Of a stretch of 64,000 bases of DNA, positions 1 to 10,866 are shown piece by piece. How positions within the stretch are numbered: the first letter of the stretch is position 1; every line of letters starts with the position of its first letter. The notes under the pieces are model-generated. The model was not told where the DNA came from. It was given only the letters and a program-made list of their open reading frames with translations, and ran no database searches. The position numbers and the translations under genes are program-made. This DNA comes from Lobosporangium transversale (lineage: Eukaryota; Mortierellomycota; Mortierellomycetes; Mortierellales; Mortierellaceae). The stretch spans positions 1 through 64,000 of the forward strand of contig NW_019029032.1 of assembly GCF_002105155.1 (NCBI RefSeq). Reading direction: 5' to 3'.

Positions 1-1106
1 GAAACCATGGCGCGATATGAATCATGCAAGGAAGCATAATCGTGCAGCTTTTGCGGTCCTTGGATGACAGTAGTACGGTGGCACTTTGCAAGTGTGCCCT
101 TTTCTTTTTGTTCCTCTCGTCCCATCTTATTATAGTGTCATGGGCTATAGAGTCGCTTAGTGTTACTGTAGATCTTGGTCATCAGTTATGTACATGTATT
201 CGATAATCTCATCATCTTTAATACTATAATAAAATGGAGCGATCAGTAGCAGGAGTAGGAACAGTAACAGCAGCTACTGGAACGCTTGGGTGAGGAGTAT
301 GAGCCCGTAGGTTTAATAAGATAGAGGGGAAGCGACTAGCAATGGTTCTGGACGTGACCGAGGTTTTTTATAAGATATAGAAGACCAAAGACTGAGACAG
401 CAGGAGACGTAGGCAACGCAATAATGCTTTCCTATTTATATGATAGGAGAGTGATAATATTTACCCTAATATAGAGGACGAAGCGTGTTAAGGGATTTGT
501 CTTTTCTATTTTTTTTCTTTTTGTTTTTTCATAGATCTATTTTCTATTGCCTGAACAAGACGAATCTAACCAAAAAGGGGAATGACAATCTGTTGCTGCA
601 AATCCTGCTGCACTTGCTACTGTGCTTGCTTTAAGCGACCCATTGACTGCTGTGACTTTTGCAGCGTCGGAAGCTATAGCTCGTTCAGCAATTGAAGCAC
701 CAGAGGCTGCGAGCATACAAGCACACATATTTGGCTACATTAACAGGGACTTATTCAACACTCATTCTTTCTGTTTTGGCGGTATGGCTCTGTTTAGTGT
801 TGTTAACTTATTGCTGTTGTTATTGAAAAGAAACAAAAAAGACAAATATCTTTTGTCTTTTGTCAAAGTTTGCTCAAAATTTATGCCTTGTGGTTTGGGA
901 TGATTTATGGTTTGTGGTTGGGACAAAGAACGGCCTAGAACTATACCTTGATCAAAGAAAGATAAAGACCGATGAATCTCTTTTCGTTATTGGTGCTGAT
1001 TCATCGGATATCAATGCTCCCTTCATCTGACATTCATGAAATGTATTGCTTTCTTTTTCATTAAAACCATTTGTTCCGAGCCTGACCCAAAAGGCAATTT
1101 ATTGAC
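1..1106. other. Upstream region without a supported gene
   Basis: No convincing gene is visible; the open frames here are short and unlike any family I know. The part from about 975 to 1060 is recognisably the reverse complement of about 16490-16560. It therefore belongs to the inverted duplication described for 14935-16560. The 537-728 stretch reads on the minus strand as an Ala-rich frame, faintly like the tail of the ISG12-like proteins, but too weakly to annotate. Confidence 0.5.
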
Positions 1107-2733
1107 ATGGCCAAATCAACCCAGCCTTTCAAGTGGAAAATAACGATCAGCCTAGTGATCTTCGGCCTCTTCGTATTTATATCACTCGTCCGAGTTGAAT
1201 GGACTCCATTTCATATCCTTTCTCATGGAGCAGACCATGATCAAGGTCAAGACAGGATATCTCTTCTCCAACAACAGCAAGATGCTGACAGCTCTCTGCA
1301 GTTGCAAGGGAACAGGCAACACAATCCCTTTTACACCATGTTCCCAGCCCGTCCTCCTGCAGATCAAGAGCGCTTTCTTGGTTATTTCCCTCATAGTGGC
1401 CTTCACAACCAGCGAATAGCATTGGAGACAGCACTTCGACTGGCTGGATATCTGAATCGGACTTTGCTCTTACCACCGCTCTATATGACTGAAAAGACTT
1501 TCAACATTGGATGGATGCCACTTGAAGAATTGGTTGAGAGATGGGAGAGAATGAACCAAGAAGAATCAGAGTTCTGTAAAGATATTGATGCCAAAGATGT
1601 CAGGGCAAGGACCAACTTTACAGAGAAGGAAATGAGGGGGGCACTATACCACTCGGCCCCAAGCAATAGGAGCGCAGATATGAATTGTCGGATTTATCAT
1701 GCTTGGACAACCGTCCCTTGGACTTTTGTCTATACTTTGCCCAAAGTCCTGAAGGGGTTGGCAACGAATATGACATTAACAGCATCCATGGGGTTGGTAG
1801 ACCCGATCCGTGTGTTTGATCGACCAAACATGACCATCTCATGGCTACAAGGGCAATTGGGAATATCAGATGCAGACGTGGGAAAGGATATTTATTAGGT
1901 GAATGATACTACACGGTTCGATGCTAGAGTGTTGGATGACTCCGAATACGACTACAGGCACCACTCAGAGCCGCCAGCCAGTGTAGTGGGTATTCACAAT
2001 TGGATCGATCTTCGATCCTGAACGAGTGGAAGCACTATCTGAACGACATCAGATGCTGAAACGTTACATGACTGATAATTTTGACATTTGGAATCAAGAT
2101 ATCCTGGACGCAACATATACTGCAGAGGGCCACATTCAAACCTGGATTAAATCCGCTAACAAAACACTGCCAAGGTTTTTAGGGTTACACCTTCGGACAT
2201 TCGACGGTGGATTTGTAAAAGACGCCTCACAGAATATAGAGCTAATGGCTGCTTGGGTTCGGGAGATCGTCCAGATGGATAAAGCAAACCTGACCAATAC
2301 ACAGCCACCAACATCAGCATCAGTAGCGTCAGTAACAAAGCCAGCTCTTGCACAGGAATCGCCGTCGACACATCGATCACCGTCAGCTCCAGAAGTGAGG
2401 CAGCCTGCGTTTCTGGATCTTTGCAGACAACAATCTCAAGAATCACACTTCATCTTTTTAGCCACCGATGTCCCTCATCCACGCGAATCCCCACTCCTTT
2501 CTGATTTTTTGAATGAATTTCCGTGTACCATGGTTTTGTCTGATTTTCCTGAGGCAACGGCGAGGCTAGTGAGGATTCAGAATCCATTCGACAACGTCCG
2601 CATGTTGCCGTTCTTGATCTTATTGTTGGATGCCAATATGGCCGCAAAAGGAAGACAGTTCCATGGTACTGACAAGAGTACGTTTCAAGGTATATTGAAG
2701 AGCATCTCTGGACAAAATACCATCCTGGCGTAG
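1107..2733 (+). pseudogene. O-fucosyltransferase-like type II membrane glycosyltransferase, disrupted
   Basis: It resembles the fungal branch of the GDP-fucose protein O-fucosyltransferase family (PF10250), Golgi/ER-lumen enzymes that move a sugar to a glycoprotein. A short basic N-terminus is followed by one hydrophobic anchor (residues about 10-28, type II topology). Next comes the block GYFPHSGLHNQRIALETALR, then LNRTLLLPP. After the break, FLGLHLRTFDGGF and a C-terminal GTDKSTF block are typical of the family. The frame opened at 1107 meets a TAG at 1896-1898. The same frame then stays coding-like (VNDTTRFDARVLDD) to a TGA near 2019, and the rest continues in another frame from about 2000 (FDPERVEALSERHQML). 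A GT follows the TAG, but splicing there does not restore the frame. A nonsense change plus an indel or small deletion is the simplest reading. An unrecognised intron or sequence error is possible. A more decayed copy lies at 15600-16364. Confidence 0.68.
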
Positions 2734-3139
2734 CAAGATATGTCTCATCTACATTTCTACCCACATCTCCAACTAATGAATAAGAAAAATGAAAGCAAGC
2801 TCTCTTGGCATCGCTGCCATATCTCCTTCACATACAATTAGAATAGATCATTTAATGCTAATAGCATCAAAAAGTCATGAATTAAAGCATTCTACAGAAT
2901 AGATATACCTACGAAAACTTCAAGAAGCGTATTGTTTTAATATGTACAATAAATGGTTTGAAGCCTTTGTTTGTTCCGTTTATTCTAACTGTATAATAGT
3001 TTAGAGTGAGTCCACCTCATTTTGCGTCAAATAGTAGAAGGGCACAAAATTGATCCGGCCTGATTCCCATGCCTAGAAGCGTTTTTGAAACGATAGTGAT
3101 ATAGAAGAAGGAAAAAAAGCGAAATCAGTTAAAAAGCAT
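2734..3139. other. Convergent intergenic spacer, also present in the inverted copy
   Basis: The spacer lies between the 3' ends of the O-fucosyltransferase-like gene and the aladin gene. There is no gene here. About 2940-3100 matches the reverse complement of about 15140-15300 over most of its length, so the junction between the two genes was duplicated as one piece. Confidence 0.6.
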
Positions 3140-4914
3140 TCAGGTTCCATACATTTTGAAAAAAAAAACCAAAAGATATAACATATTGGTGTCTGCAGTG
3201 CTGCTTACAATCGAGAGAATAGATCCACCCTTGCTGTGTCTTGTGAATGCCATGGTGACTGCATCTGGTTTTTCTTTACGCTCAGCCTCACCACCTCTAT
3301 CTTCATCTGTAGACGATTCTTCGCCATCACTCCACCCAGGTCCCTCGATAAATCCTGTTGGCATAAAAATATCCAAATCCCTGAGCATCGAACCTGTGGG
3401 CCGCACAATGACAACACCTAGCAAGTCTGTGTTTTCGAACCGAACAATCAGTCGCTCTCCATGAGGATCCAATGTCAGCTCCTCGATAGCTCCGAATTCT
3501 GTCAGAGCATCCAAGTTTCGATTCCCTAGTCTCTTCCAAAAATGTTCTCGAAGACCCGAATGATCACCACTTTTGTCCTCATTCTGAACTGCGTTCTTGT
3601 AGCCTTCAATATCGGCGTGTCGCAAGGACATTTTGACCTGATTCAAAGGGATCCATGTCAACTCTCCAGCTCGCTTTTCAAAATGAACTGCACGAATCAA
3701 ATCGTCTCCACGCAATGAGAAAATGAGATTGTGTCCATCTGGTGTCCAACAAGTTGACTGGATCGCTCCCTTGAGATCTTTTAATTCGACATAGTCCCAT
3801 GTAGCTGCCTCATAGATGCGTGCTACCTCAGAAAGATATGCTACAAGCAGATACTTCCCACATGGTGACCATACCATACTGCAAACAGTAGGTCCCATAT
3901 GTCCATGATCATGTGTTGGTGCTATATCCTCAGGCTGATCTGGCTTTGTAGCCAACTTGATAGCCTCCTTGATATTGGAAGCGATTTCAGCGACCTTTCG
4001 TACACTACGGATTATCTGCGGCGGTGTTGGCCGGAAGCTCAACCGAAGCTCTGTTAATTCTTTTGTAACGCTTTCGCGAATGTACACTGTTGAGGAGTTG
4101 GATGAGGCTACTGCCAAGAGTTCGCCACGAGGATCCCATGCCATCTGGTCAACACCACCCAGATCCTTAAACAAACTCAATCCGACCCAAGCTGTATCCT
4201 GTCCACGATTCGTGGCTCTAGTTGGTGTATTGTATGTTTGACTCAAGAGCACTGAAGGATGATCTTTGAGAGGATTTGTCGGCTCTGCCCATGCAGCCTC
4301 TATACCTGAGGGAGTATGATCTCTAAACACATGCCATAACGCTACGCCAGCTTCACATCCGACAGCAAGGACGACTCCAGACATGGGCTTCCATTGTAAA
4401 GTGGTGATTCTATCCTGTGATGGATATGAAAGTCCACAGGAGTACCAAGATTCGACTGAGAGATCATAAACCCAAACAGAATCATTCCAAAGTGCAATAG
4501 CCAGCAAAGGTTGGTGTGGATGCCATGCTACTTTGCGGATCAAGAATTTGGCAAGTTTGTCGCGATGAACAATCGTGTCGAATGATCCTGATATTTTCTA
4601 GTAGAGAAAGGTTTCAATGTTGGTGAGCTTCAGACTTTTTTTTTTTTTTTTTTTTTTCATTTTTTTAAAAAAAAAGGGAATAATGATATCCTTCAGTAAA
4701 TGAGAAAGAATTTAATATTGATAATGTATCCTTACGATATATGCATCCCACGCCTTTTTGTAAACTGCCCCAGCGGAATTAAGAATAGCATCCAAATCCC
4801 TAAATATTGTTTCAAAGAAAACTTGGGAAACAATGAGTAAAACAAGTCATTTTTTGCAAACAAACAAACAAACAGACAAAATCTATAATCCGGCTAATTT
4901 CCGAGAAAGTGGTT

Positions 4915-4953
<39 letters not shown>

Positions 4954-5610
4954 CATTACCATTGTTTGGCAAGTTCTTCAATCTTCTCCAAAATTGGTTG
5001 CGGAATTAATCCAGAATCTCTAGCAGTATCAAGGAGTTCATCTACTGCTGCATTGACCTTGTGGAACTGTGGAATATGGACGCCTCTGGATGGCATTGTC
5101 AATGCTGCATTTAACTGGCCCTATAGACGTCCGTGAAAAGTGTTTTTTTTTGTAAGCAAAAGAAACAGATCAAATTTCCTTTTTTTTTCTCAAGGCGTGT
5201 CCTTACATGTCTCTTGATAAAACTTTTCAGCTTTGGATCTTCGGGGCCTGACACATGTACTGATTTTTTTTTTTTTTTTTTTTTTGGTTACCACATGTAA
5301 AAAAAAAATAAAGAATAAAAAAAAAAAGATAAGGCATTTGTTGTAGGTCCTCACGCTCTGGGATCATGTCTGTATGCCTTATTGAATCCTGGAGGATACT
5401 CTAGTACTATACCTAAAGCGGAATTGGACTCTCCGATGGTGACATGACCTTTTGGTGGTAGACTCAGTGCATCTAGTTTATTGTTTTTTCAAGGATGATG
5501 CCCAGACTATAAAAAATCAATTTCCATAGTATGGATTAATGTCCTGCAAGAGAAGAATCATCCATGAATATATAAAATGCTTCACCTGAATAATCGATGG
5601 TCCCGTGCAT
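3140..5610 (-). CDS. Aladin (AAAS) WD-repeat nucleoporin homologue
   Basis: Aladin is a beta-propeller subunit of the nuclear pore complex that anchors to the pore membrane via NDC1 in animals. The large last exon (4597-3140) has the aladin signature VAWHPHQPLLAIALWNDSV, then LQWKPMSGVVLAVGCEAG and CWTPDGHNLIFSLRG, and ends with an acidic stretch before the last blade. Upstream exons inferred from splice sites are 5610-5586 (ATG), 5472-5355, 5259-5207, 5120-4960 and 4799-4736. Exon 2 encodes PPKGHVTIGESNSALG, like the aladin N-terminus. Exon 4 carries GVHIPQFHKVNAAVDELLD. Exons 3 to 6 join in frame, but the join between exons 2 and 3 is off by one base, so that boundary or the sequence there is uncertain. 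Several introns contain long A/T runs. The total would be about 620 residues, somewhat longer than the animal protein. The gene is convergent with the disrupted glycosyltransferase gene. Identity is well supported; exon 1 is the least certain part. Confidence 0.83.
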
Positions 5611-6033
5611 GATGCCACAAGTGCTGAGTGCTGCCGTAGTATTGTCTGTTAATAATAATAATAATAATTAATAAAGCCTGCAGTTGTGTATCGGGCCAAG
5701 AACGAAGGCCCGTCACCAAGCCAGTGGAAGAAGCACACGTGCACATCAGGCTGGAATCAATTAGCTGACTTTTTTTACTACAATTTTTTTCAAAGTCCAA
5801 AATCATATGGAGGAGCGTACAAAACACATGTAACTCACAATCATGCTTACCATACATCATTGTACATGTCATTTTGTTGGAAAACCACCTCCACACCTTT
5901 GTACACTCTTTCTTACTCTCACTTCACAAACGTCACCCTCATTCACGATCAATACTATTTTTTTTTTTTGCTGGTGCTGATTGTTAAATGGGAGTTCGCT
6001 GGAGGGCTGGAAGGGAAGGGTATAACTAAATAT
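5611..6033. other. Gene-free stretch with an AAT microsatellite
   Basis: This is the upstream flank of the aladin gene. It contains an (AAT)n microsatellite at about 5651-5669. I see no supported coding sequence. Confidence 0.5.
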
Positions 6034-6659
6034 TATTTGGCAGCCCATTGCCAAATATAGTCAACTTTCAAGACTCTCTTTGGCAGCCCAGTTGCCAAAT
6101 AACATTCATTATTTACTTGGCAGCCTACCCAGCATTATTTGGCCTCTAACTATTTTTTTTTTTTTTTTTTCATTCCTAGGAACCGTATATGTTTATAACG
6201 CTCATACTTCAAATTAATAAAGCTCCCGTCTTCTACGTCATAGTTATGTGTAGTGACATTGTCTTCAAGTAGGTCGCTCATACAGTTTTGGAGGTGCCAT
6301 TTGGAGATCAATGCCTATGAGAGGTTTTCGCTCGGAGCAAACGCGTCTCACCTACTACCTAGACGTCTTCAATAAATCATTCCCTAACCGTGTACATTGA
6401 AGGCTGTTTTGTGAAGATGTCATCGCCGCTGCCCTTAGTACCTCCGGCGGCATTAGCTGTGCAAGGCAATGTATCCACAGAACGCTGCTTGTTTTACCAC
6501 TGATGTTATGACCCTGTTATCAAAAAAAAAAAAAAAAAAAAAAGTCTGTATTTGGCAGCCCAGCTGCCACCCAAGAGTGCGAAGTTAAGTGGCAGCCCCC
6601 AGAAGTAGGCTGCCAAATAGAGGCAAAAATTATTATATTTGGTATGGGCTGCCAAATAG
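6034..6659. mobile_element. MITE-like element with GGCAGCC subterminal repeats
   Basis: The two ends are inverted: about 6033-6060 (TATTTGGCAGCCCATTGCC) matches the reverse complement of about 6632-6660 with one small gap. Further copies of TTGGCAGCC in both orientations lie inside both ends (about 6081, 6119, 6138, 6552, 6590 and 6609). The interior of about 400 bp, including two T/A runs, encodes no intact transposase. Short subterminal repeats in both orientations are a feature of hAT-type non-autonomous elements, but no clear target-site duplication is visible, so the superfamily is open. Confidence 0.6.
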
Positions 6660-6911
6660 ATTAATCCTAAACAAAACGAGATCCATGCAAGTTTTTATGC
6701 ATCCTCAAATATCCAAGCTGACTATGGGCTTTGTAGATACGCCTGCCCTGGAACAGAAAAAGAAAAATCTTTGTAGACGATCAAAGCTCAAACTTAAAAT
6801 TTAACATGTTTGTACACTCCCAATGACTTTCTGAGTAGTTATTTAAGTCGCCTTCGCGTCTTAATTCAATCGTATTCTAAAAAATAAAATATGTTACTTC
6901 GCCATTTGTTC

Positions 6912-6921
6912 CTATAAATAG
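6912..6921 (+). promoter_or_regulatory. TATA-like box
   Basis: CTATAAATAG lies about 75 bp upstream of the ATG of the small ORF at 6991, followed by a pyrimidine-rich leader. The spacing fits a TATA element with a short 5' leader. Confidence 0.4.
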
Positions 6922-6990
6922 AGACATCGCGTGTCTCCAGCTCTATCGTCATTCTATATTCTTCTATATACTCCATAAGGAACCTTGACT

Positions 6991-7311
6991 ATGCCCTGGA
7001 ACACTGCTAGACGATTTCCCTCTACCATATTGAATCCACAAATCCATATCCCTCATCCAATCATCCCGGTGATTGCTGTTCCTGTTCCTGCTGATGTAAC
7101 CCCTCTTCCTCCAGATGTCACCCCTGTCCCTGTTGTCGCGTTAACCTCTGTCTCTACTACCACTCTTGGCGCTGTTCCTGGGCCTGTTCCTGGGCTTGCT
7201 GCTGCTGCTGCCCAAGGCTTGGACGACAATTTAGCTGTGCCGATCGATCCGCTTCGCTATACTATGCCGGTTGAGCTGATTGACTACACAGCTGCTGATC
7301 AAGGCCTGTAA
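6991..7311 (+). CDS. Hypothetical small Pro/Val/Ala-rich protein
   Basis: The ORF encodes 106 residues from the ATG at 6991 (MPWNTARRFPSTILNP). The middle is dominated by Val-Pro/Pro-Pro runs (ADVTPLPPDVTPVPVVAL), then an Ala run and an acidic C-terminal part. No signal peptide or membrane segment is apparent and no family is recognised. A TATA-like box and a CT-rich leader just upstream support expression. Composition differs from the neighbouring non-coding DNA, and there are no visible splice signals. It could be a genuine lineage-specific gene or a chance ORF. Confidence 0.4.
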   Translation: MPWNTARRFPSTILNPQIHIPHPIIPVIAVPVPADVTPLPPDVTPVPVVALTSVSTTTLGAVPGPVPGLAAAAAQGLDDNLAVPIDPLRYTMPVELIDYTAADQGL

Positions 7312-8084
7312 TAACAGGAGGTAACCCTATAGCTTATGGCACTATCACAAGGAAACACGAAAAGAAACAAGCGGAAATAACAGACTCTCAAGATATTGTT
7401 ATGGCCCACGACTACATATGCTGCATGGTTATGCTTCTCTATACGATCCATGTCGCGACATGATATGCATGCCGGCTCAATGCACCCTCAGGTTTTTCAT
7501 TTTGGAGCCCATTGACAGGCCACGGAGATTTATTCATTTATTTATTTTGTTGTCGATCCTGAAATAAACAGTTAACTTCCACTGATTCAAATCATTTTTA
7601 CAATAGTAAGTTGGTATAAAAAACTGTGTATGCCATTGCTCGGTATCTGAAAATGTACCAGGGCTGTCTTCATTGCATACAGTGGTGTTTTTCAGCCAAA
7701 GCGGTACTAAAGGTAAACGAAAAGTCATTCTAATGTATTTACTTTACATGTCGCGTAGGACCTTTTTATTCAAGCTTTGTTAATTCCTTCTTTCTTTTTT
7801 TTTTTTTTTTTTTTACCAGTTCATCCAAGTCTTTTTATTATTAGTCTTATTACTATTATTTTTATTATTTCTATTATTTCTACTAGGCTCTGTCTGCATC
7901 TCGATAGACGAAACATCACTCCACTACTGGCACTGTATACCACTGTACAAAGCTTTAAGGGGATATTAAAACAAGTGCCAGGGGATGTTCTCCTGTTACA
8001 ACACAGATTTCCTATGGAAAGGAATCCCTTAAACTCTCTATGACCACCTTGATAGCAAGAAGAATGAGGAAGAGGGTTTATATC

Positions 8085-8115
<31 letters not shown>

Positions 8116-9215
8116 ATTCTTCACCCACGGTCAAACCGATGAACAAAGCTCCAGAATTACCAATTTATAGGACTATATTTACGTGTCAGGAATAGCGTGC
8201 CATCAACAGCTGGAGCATCGATCAGTGGATCCTCTTCCGCGTTTTCTGGGTGGATGTTCTACTGTTGTGTTCCTGAAGGTGAACTTTACTGCATGTGCCC
8301 CTCGTGAGACTCAGAATCGGCGTTAATGTTGCCAGCAATGGCAGGCTGCGATGGCACTACATGTAGAAGGCACTAGTCCCATTTTGGGCTGAGTACAATC
8401 CTAAAGTAATTTCAAATCAAATATGCCATGGAAAACAACACTTAGGCCTCTGGAAATGTGGACGAGGGATGCAGGATCTAGCAAGGGTCCGACTTTTGAA
8501 AATTTTTCGTCCAACTTCTCAGAAGCTCATTCCCACCTCCAATCTCTTCTCTCTAGCGAACCATGCAGTGCCTTTCGTTCTTACGCTTCGCTATCTGCCT
8601 GTGCAACAATCCTAAAAATCACCACGTTTTCTGTGACTCGGAAACGGCGAGTTCTTCTGTCGCCCATTTGACATGGACACCTCAGTAATATAATCTACCT
8701 CCATAGTGAAATGAATCGCAATTTTTTTTTTTTTTTTTTTTTTTTCCTTAATACGTCTCCTTTGTCAAGCTGCCATGAACTGCCGCCGCCATTGCCGTCA
8801 ATGCCGCAGTAAGCATATAATGGCCAATTACTCATCAATGGTTCCTTGCAAAACAGCAACCTTGAAGGAGCTTTTATTATTATTACTGTTATCATTTCCG
8901 CTTTATACTTATAACGGCTTTGCCTCCTTTAGCCTTATACAACCCCGTCTTCTTTGACACATCCTATACAGCTTTTGAAAGTGATATTTGCCCATTTGTC
9001 TTGAACTCGTTCCCAAAGCTCCAACCTTTTTTTTTTTTTTTTTTTTTTAATACCTTTTCTATTAAATGAATGTCAGGAGAGTTGGCTGGTCATTTCACGA
9101 GAGCCATCTTCGACTCTTTAATTTAGTTCATTAATGATAATAGTAATGACAATTCAGAATGAGGGGCCATGATGGCAAAGGAGATTATCAGAAGGAAAAT
9201 GAAGATTGAAAAGGA

Positions 9216-9252
<37 letters not shown>

Positions 9253-9796
9253 CGATTGATTGCATCAGTTTTGGCTATCATTCTATTTGTAGCACTTGTA
9301 CATCAAAGGTTCGTGTTCATAGTGAAATTTCATTTAAAATTCAAAGCAACCAATGTCGACAGGGTTTAACATGAGATAAATAACTTTTCAAATACCACAG
9401 CATGAGTTGTAAATGAAAATGAATTATATATCGGATGAGATCTTTATTCTTATTTTCAAGATGAGTTCAAGATTCTTTTTCTTTTTCATAAATAGAGGTT
9501 ATAGCTTCGTAATTGCACCTCTATCAATTTCATAATTTTTTTATTATTATTTGAGATACTCAGGTGTAGAAGTAACCCAAGGTTTCACCTCTGCACGCCA
9601 GATGAAAATTCTGGTTAGCGCAACGCATTTCGGATGTAATGCTTAGACTGCTGTTATTGATGTCGATCTGTTAATGTTTCCCGGTCATGAGGACGTTGGC
9701 GTCGTACTTTTGAAATTTACGAAATTGATACGAAACCAAAACCTCAATTTATGAAAAGAAAAAAGAACTACGCACTCATCTTGAAAAAGGGCCATT
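7312..9796. other. Gene-poor region rich in A/T runs
   Basis: No gene is supported in these 2.5 kb. Homopolymer runs of 18-32 bases occur near 7795, 8084, 8720, 9026 and 9220. The longest frames (for example 8423-8671) show no known motif and no codon pattern like the neighbouring genes. Confidence 0.5.
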
Positions 9797-10036
9797 CCTA
9801 GGCTCGTCACCAGCCTGTATGGCTTATGTGCATTGCACTAACGCTCACTGACAGGCTGGGGCCAAACTTGAGATTTTAGGGGGGCAACTTCTAGCGGCAT
9901 ATTTCGACTTTGAAAAAAAAAAGGGCCATTTCCCCGCCGTTTGTACGACTTGGAAATTTTTTTTGAAGAAAAAATGTTGGGTCCCAGCCTGTTAGTGCAA
10001 TGCACATAAGCCACACAGGCTGGTGACGAGCCTAGG
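9797..10036. mobile_element. MITE-like element with long terminal inverted repeats
   Basis: The left end (about 9797-9845) and right end (about 9985-10036) are inverted copies that begin with CCTAGGCTCGTCACCAGCCT and continue for almost 50 bp with few mismatches. The whole is 240 bp with no coding capacity and could fold into one long hairpin. It lies immediately upstream of exon 1 of the ISG12-like gene at 10082, so its insertion may have replaced part of that promoter. Confidence 0.72.
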
Positions 10037-10081
10037 CCATTCCTTCTTTCATCCTCATTTCTGTCACTTTTTTTTATCAAG

Positions 10082-10866
10082 ATGGCTAGCATTTCACCAT
10101 CCACATTTGCCTCCGAACAAAAAAAACAAAAATGCAATACTACGGAGGAAATACCCAAGGAGAATATGCTGACGGGTAAGGCTCTGGAAAATTGACTAAT
10201 GGATAACTTTTCTCTCCTCTTAACTCTTTCCTCTTTCCTCTTTCACCTTGAAAAACTAATAAAAATATGTCGATATCAGAAAACACCACCGCTATCGTAG
10301 TCACAGCAGTTGCTGGTGTTCTTATAGCCCCTATACTTTTCAAAATTACTGTCGCTAGCCTTGGCTTTAGCCCTAATGGGATCGTAGCTGGAACCCCAGC
10401 TGCTGGAATGATGTCTTTTTGGGGAGGTGCAGTCACTGCTGGCTCTATCTGTGCAGTTCTTCAATCCATTGGCGCAGGTGGACTAGGAGTAACTGGAACG
10501 GCTATTTCTGGCGTGGCAGGAGGTGCTCTAGCTGTAGGGACCACAGCAATAGTTAGAACTCTTTTTGAAGCCCGTGCAATAGGCGGAGCAGGACTCGATA
10601 AAGCTAAAGCCTCCTTATACAGAGCAACCTCAATGGCTTCCGAGATCGATGAGGCAAAAGTTGCAGCTTTAACTTCTGAAGCCAGTGCAGTAGGAGTAGC
10701 AGGATTCGAACAAGCTAAAGCCTCCTTATACAGAGCAGCTTCAATGGCCTCCGAAATCGATGCAGCAAAAATTGCAGCTTCAGTAGCTTCTGAGGCCAAT
10801 GTAGTAGGAGCTAAAGGATTCGGTAAGGCCAAGGCCTTATTCAGAGCAGCAACAGGAAAGGAGTGA
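10082..10866 (+). CDS. ISG12/IFI6-IFI27-like protein, paralogue 1 (signal sequence deleted)
   Basis: The core (about residues 35-105) matches the interferon-inducible ISG12 family (PF06140): a Gly/Ala-rich two-helix hydrophobic domain with the block SICAVLQSIGAGGLGVTGTA. Animal members are small membrane, often mitochondrial, proteins linked to apoptosis; the function in fungi is unknown. Model: exon 1 10082-10175, phase-1 intron with donor GTAAGG and acceptor ATATCAG, exon 2 10280-10866. This joins MLT to ENTTAIVVTAVAG in frame. An unspliced start at the ATG at 10267 is the alternative. Exon 1 aligns with that of the 16649 gene, but about 40 bases encoding the signal-peptide core are missing. 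The C-terminus has three helical repeats (KAKASLYRA, QAKASLYRA, KAKALFRAA). A long A run follows the stop. Confidence 0.72.

Noticed and set aside
537-728. Minus-strand Ala-rich frame, possible ISG12-like tail remnant
   Set aside because: Position beside the duplicated block fits, but the residue match is too weak and no core domain is present.
5652-5669. AAT repeats here and at 48174-48197 as a CRISPR-like or regulatory array
   Set aside because: Simple microsatellites without spacers.
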